12,274 bases of DNA, from NCBI GenBank assembly GCA_002336405.1, contig DDEJ01000056.1:886-13159 (forward strand). The letters run 5' to 3'. Below are positions 7,228-12,274 of this stretch, one piece after another. The notes under the pieces are model-generated. The model searched no databases. It was not told the origin of the DNA and saw only the letters and a list, made by a program, of their open reading frames with translations. Within the stretch, counting starts at the first letter, position 1; each line of letters starts with the position of its first letter. Source of the DNA: Rhodobacteraceae bacterium UBA1957 (GTDB lineage: Bacteria; Pseudomonadota; Alphaproteobacteria; Rhodobacterales; Rhodobacteraceae). Both the position numbers and the translations under genes were made by a program.

Positions 7228-7410
7228 CAGATCTGCCTGTATGAAAGCCAAGTTGCGTTTTGTGGGTTGTTTTACCCGCGGCACTGCCGCGATGTGACTT
7301 TTGGAAAGATCGTCAATCTCGCTGATATCATGTTCCGCATTCAGTATTTCGATGATGCTATGGGTGCCGATATAGCCGACACCTCCGGATACAAGAAGTT
7401 TCAAAATCAA
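7228..7410 (-). pseudogene. galE: UDP-glucose 4-epimerase (GalE)-like, N-terminal fragment
   Basis: Read on the minus strand from about 7410, the frame gives about 61 residues of a GalE-type extended short-chain dehydrogenase N-terminus. It has the NAD-binding motif SGGVGYIGTHSIIEIL (GGxGxxG), EIDDLSKSHI at the adenosine-ribose contact region, and NLAFIQADL where GalE usually has an AD(L/I)RD segment. Homology ends at about 7228 and the frame runs into antisense transposase sequence. Full-length GalE is about 330 residues, so most of the enzyme, including the YxxxK catalytic pair, is missing. The start codon would be TTG (7410 or 7404), a further sign of decay or a changed start. It is not in the same gene order as the sugar operon and probably arrived or was cut by the same rearrangements as the IS fragment. 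Confidence 0.75.
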
Positions 7411-7650
7411 CGCCTATCTTGAAATTTTCGTGGACTTTAAAATGCAGGGATCTGTCCAGCTTGCCGAGCACTAGTACGTGATTGTGCGGTACCTTGGCAT
7501 GTCAATTTCAATGCCTCAAAACGCAAATTTTATGCTGCGTCAAGGCCAGGATTGCCTTGGTTTTTGCGAGGCAAGCTCGATGGAGCGATTGCTCAACGAA
7601 CAAGTGTTGGTTGTTCAAATGCAAGCATTCACACAGATCGCAGGAAAACC
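7411..7650. other. Unassigned 240-bp stretch between galE relic and cupin relic
   Basis: No gene, RNA or repeat was recognised here. A short open stretch on the + strand (about 7478-7723) has translations such as CLGFCEASSMERLLNEQ that look protein-like but match no family I recognise, and it runs over the cupin start. It may be the remnant of a gene that once preceded the cupin gene. Confidence 0.5.
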
Positions 7651-8054
7651 ATGGCTGGAAAAATTATCATGCCGGCGGACACGCCAGCAGAATTGCCCAA
7701 TTAGGGGCAACTGCGTCAGATGAGCAATCCGTTCTTGACGGACGCAAAGCAATTGACCGCCGTTGAACTGAATCTAATCCCTGGCAATGGGCATGACTTG
7801 CACAAACAGCCAGACCAAGAAGAAGTGATCTGCTGTGTTTGAGGCAAGCTTGAGCAATTGTTGAAGGACGAACAACAGATTTTTTGCCCTAGCGTTCCCA
7901 TATTGATTGTCGCCGACGTCGTACATTCCTCGTTTAATATTAGCGAAATGAACGAACAACTACGCGCCATCCTCGGTCCCTGTGCCGGCGGACAGGGATC
8001 GAGGTGGTTGATGTGTTGCACGTTGAGGCCCCTTGGAGGGATCTGTGCCGCTAG
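7651..8054 (+). pseudogene. Cupin-domain protein, broken by two stops and a frameshift
   Basis: From ATG 7651 (AGGAA at 7642-7646) one frame reads MAGKIIMPADTPAELPN, then TAG at 7702. It goes on as GQLRQMSNPFLTDAKQL and TAVELNLIPGNGHDLHK, then TGA at 7840, then GKLEQLLKDEQ, ADVVHSSFNISEMNEQLR and AILGPCAGGQG. Shifting one base at the GGG run (7995-7997) continues it as [18 protein letters not shown] to TAG at 8052-8054. The layout matches a small single-domain cupin of about 130 residues. The first metal motif, usually HxH(x3-4)E, reads HKQPDQEE, so the second His is now Gln; the second motif keeps the His in VVHSS. Such cupins often accompany MocA dehydrogenases and sugar isomerases, which are its neighbours. 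It is convergent with the dehydrogenase and overlaps its stop. Confidence 0.8.
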
Positions 8055-8062
8055 TTTGCGGC
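8047..8062. other. Small hairpin at the convergent 3' ends
   Basis: GCCGC (8047-8051) pairs with GCGGC (8058-8062) around a six-base loop. The palindrome CTAG at 8051-8054 provides the TAG stop for the cupin relic on the + strand and the TAG stop of the dehydrogenase on the minus strand. No U-tract follows on either strand, so a terminator role is weakly supported. Confidence 0.3.
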
Positions 8063-9187
8063 TTCCCACAAACCGGTTTCGCCGGATTTCAGAACGGCAT
8101 CAGTCACCAAATCAGTCTGGTGCGCATCAGCAAATGTCGGCGCAGCACCTTTGCCATCCAGCCCATTGATGAAATCGGCGGCCTGATGTACAAAACTTTC
8201 TGCATAACCGATACCAAGGCCTGGCACCCACCAATTGCCCATATAGGGGTGGTCACCGTCTGTGACATGGATTGATCGCCAACCGCGCGTTGTTCCCTGA
8301 TCCCCGTGATCAAAATACTCCAGACGTTGCAGGTCGTGCAGGTCCCATTCCAAGGACCCATGCTCGCCATTGATTTCCAGCGTATAAAGCGCCTTGTGAC
8401 CCCGAGCGTAACGCGTAGATTCAAACGTCGCCAGTGACCCATTGCCAAACCGTGCAAGGAAGGCACAAGCATCATCAATTTCAACCGGTTCAACCTTACC
8501 AGTTAGTGTATGTTCACGCTCTTTGACGAAGGTTTTTGTCATCGCCGTGACGCTATCAATTCCACCGTTCAACCACATCGCCGTGTCGATGCAATGGGCC
8601 AGTAAATCTCCGGTTACGCCTGATCCCGCGACGTCCTTGTCAAGCCGCCACAGTCCTTCTCCACCTTGTGGAAGGTCAGTTGCAATTGTCCAATCCTGCA
8701 GAAATTTGGCGCGGTAGTGATAGATGCGACCAAGCTTACCCTCATCAATCATCGCTTTGGCCATACTGATGGCTGGAATACGGCGGTAATTGTACCAGAC
8801 CATGTTAGGCACACCGGCCTTTTCGACCGCTGCCACCATTTCAGAGGATTCAGCGGCCGTTCGACCTAGCGGTTTTTCGCACATCACCATCTTGCCCGCC
8901 TGAACGGCGGCAATCGCGATGTCATGGTGCATGTTATTGGGGGCTGCGATATCGATCAAGTCGATGTCATCGCGTTCTACCAAAGCTCGCCAATCGGATT
9001 CGACGCTGCTATAACCCCAGTTAGAAGCAAACTCTTCAGCGCGCACTTGGTTGCGGGCACAAACTGCGGTTAACTGAGGCTCATATTCCAAATTAAAGAA
9101 CTTAGGCGCTTGGGTGAAGGCATTTGAATGCGTTCGGCCCATAAAGCCATAACCGACCATGCCGATGCGAAGTTTTTTCTTTGCCAT
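8051..9187 (-). CDS. Gfo/Idh/MocA-family oxidoreductase
   Basis: This 378-residue NAD(P)-dependent dehydrogenase has an N-terminal Rossmann fold, [12 protein letters not shown] (residues 9-20). It also has the family marker CEKPLG (Lys105 in EKP), and a C-terminal substrate domain with GDLLAHCID (193-201) supplying the usual Asp/His pair (Asp194, His198). An insert at about residues 171-190 ([20 protein letters not shown]) is shared by many sugar dehydrogenases of this family. Start ATG 9187 has GAGGG eight bases upstream. It begins 11 bp after the stop of the TIM-barrel gene at 9199-10239 on the same strand, so the two form an operon. Enzymes of this family oxidise sugars, inositols or glycosides, often at C3. 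The exact substrate is unknown, but the pairing with a TIM-barrel isomerase/lyase gives a two-step hypothesis. Confidence 0.93.
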   Translation of the reverse strand: MAKKKLRIGMVGYGFMGRTHSNAFTQAPKFFNLEYEPQLTAVCARNQVRAEEFASNWGYSSVESDWRALVERDDIDLIDIAAPNNMHHDIAIAAVQAGKMVMCEKPLGRTAAESSEMVAAVEKAGVPNMVWYNYRRIPAISMAKAMIDEGKLGRIYHYRAKFLQDWTIATDLPQGGEGLWRLDKDVAGSGVTGDLLAHCIDTAMWLNGGIDSVTAMTKTFVKEREHTLTGKVEPVEIDDACAFLARFGNGSLATFESTRYARGHKALYTLEINGEHGSLEWDLHDLQRLEYFDHGDQGTTRGWRSIHVTDGDHPYMGNWWVPGLGIGYAESFVHQAADFINGLDGKGAAPTFADAHQTDLVTDAVLKSGETGLWEAAN

Positions 9188-9198
9188 GTCTTTTACCC

Positions 9199-10239
9199 TC
9201 AGTCTTTCCAGCCATGCGCGTTGCGTACTTTGATCATAGTGGCAAGGATGTCGTTCCAGGTTTGTTGATCCTCAAGCACAGCGTTAGGGAACATGCAGCC
9301 ATCCCAGCATATATGGCGCATTGCCTTTGTGGGCGTTCCATCCGCATTGTTCAGCCACATGCCAGAATGCTTGACCACATCCATTTTACCGTTCGAATCC
9401 AATGCCATGCAGTGCCGCCCAGTTTTATCGTGGCTGCCAGAGCCATGTACCGTGCCGTCATTCTGCGCAATATGAAAATCAATGGTCCATGGCTGCAAGG
9501 CGTCGATAATAGTTTTCAACGCTGTGTCCAACGCCGCACTATCGTCAAGCTGCTCGGTGGTGATCAACTGGTGCTCTGGTGCGTTATAGCCCAATGCGTA
9601 AAGCATCGTATGTGCCATATCCGCCTGAAATCCCATGACCTTAGGGCGATCAACGGCTTCTAGCAGGTCAACCATATGTCGCCAGCTGTGCATGCCGCCC
9701 CAACAGATTTCTCCCTCGGCTGCCAATTGTTCACCGTGATCGGCGGCAATATCGCAGGCCAAGCGCAAGGTTTCTGCCATGACAGCGGTATTGCCTGCCG
9801 GGTCTTCAGCCCATTCGCCAACACCTGTGGCCGTATCGACGCGGATCACGCCGCTATGACGAACACCAATATCACGTAGACGGCCCATGATGCCACATGA
9901 CTTGCGGACTGCAGCCAAAAACGCTGTGCGTCCGTCGCCTTGGTCCATTGCAGAGCCACCGCCGACAGGTGGCCAAACTGGAGCCACTGCCGACCCAATT
10001 GCCAGCCCGCGCTCACCAACATTATCTGCCAGCGTCTTGATCGCGTCATCGTCGGCGTCGATTGACGTGTGCGGATCTGCCAAAAACAGATCAACCCCGT
10101 CGAATTTGACCCCATCAACCTCTGCCGCTTGGGTCATATCCAACATTTTATCCAAACTGATTGGTGGCTCGTCTTCGCCTTTCCCGACCAACCCAGGCCA
10201 CATCGAATTATGCAGCTTAGGAAATGTATTGTCCCCCAT
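9199..10239 (-). CDS. TIM-barrel sugar phosphate isomerase/epimerase-family protein (AP endonuclease 2 fold)
   Basis: This 346-residue cytoplasmic protein belongs to the xylose isomerase-like TIM-barrel superfamily. Likely metal or catalytic residues sit at barrel strand ends: Glu177 in [10 protein letters not shown], Asp207 and His210 in GFQADMAHT, His256 in IDFHIAQND, and His270 in [11 protein letters not shown]. It is longer than the roughly 280 residues typical of ketose epimerases and has an extra N-terminal and loop content. It therefore belongs to a different subgroup from the epimerase at 10397-11245. ATG 10239 has AGGAGG about eight bases upstream on the minus strand. It is the first gene of the leftward unit and is followed by the MocA dehydrogenase. 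Related proteins act as isomerases, epimerases or, in 3-keto-glycoside pathways, as lyases; which applies here is not determinable. Confidence 0.85.
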   Translation of the reverse strand: MGDNTFPKLHNSMWPGLVGKGEDEPPISLDKMLDMTQAAEVDGVKFDGVDLFLADPHTSIDADDDAIKTLADNVGERGLAIGSAVAPVWPPVGGGSAMDQGDGRTAFLAAVRKSCGIMGRLRDIGVRHSGVIRVDTATGVGEWAEDPAGNTAVMAETLRLACDIAADHGEQLAAEGEICWGGMHSWRHMVDLLEAVDRPKVMGFQADMAHTMLYALGYNAPEHQLITTEQLDDSAALDTALKTIIDALQPWTIDFHIAQNDGTVHGSGSHDKTGRHCMALDSNGKMDVVKHSGMWLNNADGTPTKAMRHICWDGCMFPNAVLEDQQTWNDILATMIKVRNAHGWKD

Positions 10240-10396
10240 GGCATCCTCCTGAAATTTATTTGTGTATATCGCTATGTTTCCGCGTTATGACGACAAATGC
10301 AATCTTTTTATGACGTACGTCCCTCAAAATATGCTTTGGTTCTGTGTTTGGTGGCGCTATGCTGGGTAAATTGGATCCACTCTGGGGAGAATCATC
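10240..10396. promoter_or_regulatory. Divergent intergenic control region with direct repeats and a palindrome
   Basis: This 157-bp region drives both units. It contains an 8-bp direct repeat TTATGACG at 10285-10292 and 10308-10315 (23 bp apart, about two helical turns). A perfect 10-bp palindrome GACGTACGTC lies at 10312-10321 and overlaps the second repeat. On the + strand a possible promoter is TTGGTT (10336-10341), 16-bp spacer, TATGCT (10358-10363), upstream of the epimerase RBS GGGGAGA (10384-10390). No regulator gene is present in the window, so the binding protein is unknown. The repeats and palindrome are seen; promoter and operator roles are inferred. Confidence 0.5.
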
Positions 10397-11245
10397 GTGA
10401 AAATCGGATTTTGCATGCTGTTGTGGACAACGTCTGTTGGCAATGAGCATCGCGCGTTGTTGGAAGATATCAAAGCCACAGGATATGACGGAGTTGAAGT
10501 GCCTATTTTTGGTGGCACGCCCGATAGCTATGCCAAAACTGCCGTCATGTTGGACGAGATTGGGTTAGAGCGAACGGCCATTTCAGTAATTCCAAGCTTA
10601 GAGCAACATCCCTTGTCAGAAGATCCAGCGGACCGCCAGCGCGGTGTTGAATACTTGAACTGGCTTGTCAATTGCGCCACAGCCCTTGGCGCGCAAGGCA
10701 TTGGCGGCCCCTTACACCAAACGCTTGGTCATTTCAGTGGGGCAGGCACAACTGATGCGGAATTTGACCGTGCACGAGAGGTACACACGAAAGTTGGTGA
10801 TCACGCGCAGGCCAATGGACAGGTTATCGCATTGGAGGCAGTCAATCGATTTGAAAGCTATTTTGCCAACACCATGGATGATCTTTGTGCCTATACGCGT
10901 TCGTTGAACCACCCTGCGATCAAGACGATGTACGACACGTTCCACGCCAATCTGGAAGAGCGTGATCCAGTTGCCGCCTATACCCGCAATGCCAGCGACG
11001 TGGTGCATATCCATATCAGCGAAAACGACCGGGGCGTTCCGGGGTGTGGGCATGTGCCATGGGCTGAAACCTTTAGTGCCATAAAATCGTCTGGCTATGA
11101 CGGGTGGCTTACAATCGAAGCTTTTGGTCGCGGGCTTCCAGAATTGGCAGCGGCCACAAGGGTCTGGCGGGATTTTGCTGAATCTCCGGAAGCTTACTAT
11201 CGGGAGGGTTATAAATGTATTCGGCAAGGCTGGGACGTAGCTTGA
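10397..11245 (+). CDS. D-tagatose/D-psicose 3-epimerase-family ketose epimerase
   Basis: This 282-residue TIM-barrel protein starts at GTG 10397, six bases after GGGGAGA. Family motifs are LEAVNRFE (146-153), MYDTFHANLEE (178-188), HIHISENDRG (204-213) and TIEAFG (239-244). The metal and catalytic set Glu147, Asp180, His206 and Glu241, with Arg212, has the same spacing as Glu152, Asp185, His211, Glu246 and Arg217 of the Pseudomonas cichorii enzyme (numbers from memory), offset by five. That supports an active Mn/Co-type ketose 3-epimerase acting on free ketoses. Hydroxypyruvate isomerase or another superfamily member is a less likely alternative. It heads a rightward unit with the dehydrogenase at 11215 and the broken FGGY kinase, consistent with a route from an unusual ketose or polyol to a phosphorylated ketose. 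Confidence 0.85.
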   Translation: MKIGFCMLLWTTSVGNEHRALLEDIKATGYDGVEVPIFGGTPDSYAKTAVMLDEIGLERTAISVIPSLEQHPLSEDPADRQRGVEYLNWLVNCATALGAQGIGGPLHQTLGHFSGAGTTDAEFDRAREVHTKVGDHAQANGQVIALEAVNRFESYFANTMDDLCAYTRSLNHPAIKTMYDTFHANLEERDPVAAYTRNASDVVHIHISENDRGVPGCGHVPWAETFSAIKSSGYDGWLTIEAFGRGLPELAAATRVWRDFAESPEAYYREGYKCIRQGWDVA

Positions 11246-11982
11246 ACGATTTTTCACAACAAACAGCGGTCATCACCGGCGGTGCGCAGGGTATTGGAGG
11301 GGCAGTGGCAGATGCATTGCGGGCAGGCGGCGCGCGTATTGCAATTTGGGACTTGGATGCTGATCTTGCGGCTGAAAAGGCTGCAAGCCTAGGCGGTGGC
11401 TGCTTTGCATTACCAGTAAATGTTGCCGATTGGAGCAACGTTGAAGCCGCCCGCGATGAAACACTTTCCAAATCTGGGCGCATCGATATCGTGGTCAATT
11501 GTGCTGGCGTTGCAGGCGCGAACGCGACTGTCGAAGATTATCCGGTGGATCATTTCGCAGAGATTGTCACAATCAATCTGGTGGGCACATTCCACGTTAA
11601 CAAAGCTGTTGTTCCCACGATGAAACGTCAACAGTATGGCCGCATTGTCAACATCGCATCGGTTGCGGGAAAAGACGGGAACCCCAATGCCAGCGCCTAT
11701 TCTGCGTCCAAGGCTGGCGTGATTGGTTTCACGAAATCGCTGGGTAAAGAGCTGGCCGATATGGATATTGCCGTGAATTGCGTGACTCCCGCAGCCGCAC
11801 GGACGCGGATATTTGACCAGATGAAACAAGAACATATCGATTATATGCTGTCGAAAATCCCGCGCGGTCGCTTTTTGGAATTGAAAGAGGCCGCCGCAAT
11901 GGTCAGTTGGCTTTGCACGAAAGAAAACAGTTTCACGACGGCTGGTGTGTTTGATTTGTCCGGTGGACGGGCGACTTATTGA
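11215..11982 (+). CDS. Short-chain dehydrogenase/reductase (SDR), sugar or polyol type
   Basis: This 255-residue classical SDR has the NAD(P)-binding motif TGGAQGIG (21-28) and an acidic residue at the end of the second strand (IWDLD, Asp46), which favours NAD(H). It also has NCAG (95-98; Cys in place of the usual second Asn), catalytic Ser149, and YSASK (Tyr162, Lys166). The ATG at 11215 overlaps the end of the epimerase gene by 31 bp and has GGGAGGG seven bases upstream, which is why I chose it. The alternative is TTG at 11242, overlapping the epimerase stop as TTGA, which would give a more usual short N-terminus. The G-rich site lies inside the epimerase coding sequence (REG codons), so it is not proof. 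Likely role is oxidation or reduction at a carbon of the ketose or polyol handled by its neighbours; FabG-like annotation would be misleading here. Confidence 0.9.
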   Translation: MYSARLGRSLNDFSQQTAVITGGAQGIGGAVADALRAGGARIAIWDLDADLAAEKAASLGGGCFALPVNVADWSNVEAARDETLSKSGRIDIVVNCAGVAGANATVEDYPVDHFAEIVTINLVGTFHVNKAVVPTMKRQQYGRIVNIASVAGKDGNPNASAYSASKAGVIGFTKSLGKELADMDIAVNCVTPAAARTRIFDQMKQEHIDYMLSKIPRGRFLELKEAAAMVSWLCTKENSFTTAGVFDLSGGRATY

Positions 11983-12016
11983 CCGTTTTTGGCGGATTTT
12001 TCACCGGCGCCTGATT

Positions 12017-12040
12017 GCGGTCGTTACAAAGTAACGCCGC
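12017..12040 (+). promoter_or_regulatory. Hairpin/palindrome between the SDR and the FGGY kinase relic
   Basis: GCGG (12017-12020) and CGTTAC (12022-12027) pair with GTAACG and CCGC (12031-12040) around an AAA loop. This makes a 10-bp stem with one bulged T. The core GTTACAAAGTAAC is a perfect 13-bp dyad. No U-tract follows, so it is either an operator-like dyad or an RNA structure between genes of the unit. Confidence 0.4.
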
Positions 12041-12070
12041 TAAGGTGGCCGGCACACAAGGTAAGGCAGG

Positions 12071-12274
12071 CTGTACATCGGCATAGATTTTGGCACCTCC
12101 GGCATCAAGGCAATCTTGATGACGCAAGAACAAACTCTTCTGGCCGATTTCAGCGTTGAATTGCAACTTGCATGTGTAATTGCAGTTGGAGCGAGTGGGA
12201 CTTGACGGATTGGAATATCACCTTTGAATCTGAGTTGGACGATCTGGTATGACAAATGGATCTTTCTGCAGTAA
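12071..12274 (+). pseudogene. FGGY carbohydrate kinase (xylulokinase-like), N-terminal part, frameshifted; runs off the window
   Basis: The frame at 12071 gives YIGIDFGTSGIKAILMTQEQ after a CTG, which fits the phosphate-1 motif at the N-terminus of xylulokinases (pattern (Y)xGIDxGTSxxKAxLxD). There is no ATG at the expected place: the codon is CTG, with AAGGCAGG just upstream. The frame then loses homology. From 12187 the next frame reads WSEWDLTDWNITFESELDDL, matching the WSEQDPxDWW block that follows about 40 residues in. That second frame stops at 12250. A lost start, a frameshift and a second stop within about 200 bp indicate a pseudogene. If it were functional it would phosphorylate the ketose made by its neighbours. 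The downstream end is outside the window, so the remaining length is unknown. Confidence 0.72.

Noticed and set aside
6998..7297. A full 99-residue protein containing the transposase N-terminus
   Set aside because: Only about 7037-7213 looks like IS256; the remainder is antisense galE sequence read by chance.
7482..7766. A 94-codon + strand open frame before and over the cupin start
   Set aside because: It is Cys-rich and in a different frame from the cupin relic, and no family was recognised. It looks like a chance frame in decayed sequence.
7840..7842. In-frame TGA in the cupin sequence as a possible selenocysteine codon
   Set aside because: A second stop (TAG at 7702) and a frameshift are present in the same gene, and the position corresponds to an ordinary residue in cupins, so decay explains it better.
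8047..8062. Hairpin as a bidirectional terminator
   Set aside because: The stem is only five base pairs and no U-tract follows on either strand; kept only as a weak structural note.
1..12274. CRISPR array, tRNA, rRNA or phage attachment site
   Set aside because: No regularly spaced repeats, no recognisable cloverleaf and no integrase gene were seen.

Overview
The window looks like an accessory carbohydrate-uptake and catabolism region from an alphaproteobacterium, most likely a marine Rhodobacterales (Roseobacter-group) organism. That placement rests on gene content, protein style and moderate GC judged by eye; there is no rRNA or core marker to confirm it. No tRNA, rRNA or CRISPR array is visible.

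Left part (1-5934, + strand): one tightly packed operon for a family-1 (CUT1-like) sugar or polyol ABC importer with two ATPases. In order it holds the 3' end of a first ATPase (TOBE domain), a periplasmic solute-binding protein, two permeases, a second ATPase with a degenerate ABC signature (LAEGE in place of LSGGQ), a small three-helix membrane protein, and a PfkB-family sugar kinase. Junctions from permease 1 onward overlap by 1 or 4 bases (TAATG, ATGA). A hairpin separates the binding-protein gene from the permeases.

Middle part (5931-8054): a graveyard. The operon's next gene, a UPF0261/Tm-1-like protein, survives only as a frameshifted and truncated relic. After it come an intact plsY-like acyltransferase gene on the minus strand, an IS256-family transposase fragment, a galE-like fragment fused to the transposase fragment, 240 bp with nothing recognisable, and a cupin pseudogene with two stop codons and one frameshift.

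Right part (8051-12274): two divergent sugar-catabolic units around a 157-bp control region with repeats and a palindrome. Leftward are a TIM-barrel sugar isomerase/epimerase/lyase-family protein and a Gfo/Idh/MocA dehydrogenase. Rightward are a D-tagatose/D-psicose 3-epimerase-family protein whose four catalytic-type residues keep family spacing, a short-chain dehydrogenase, and the start of a broken FGGY (xylulokinase-like) kinase that runs out of the window.

Reading together: the transporter imports a sugar, polyol or glycoside; dehydrogenases, isomerases and epimerases would convert it to a ketose; PfkB and/or FGGY kinases would phosphorylate it. Several pathway genes (UPF0261, cupin, FGGY kinase) are dead while their neighbours are intact, so the pathway appears to be decaying or being remodelled. 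The substrate cannot be read from sequence alone. I found no clearly new system. The most interesting items are the mosaic relic zone, the odd plsY copy, the degenerate-signature ATPase with its small membrane partner, and the MocA/TIM-barrel pair.
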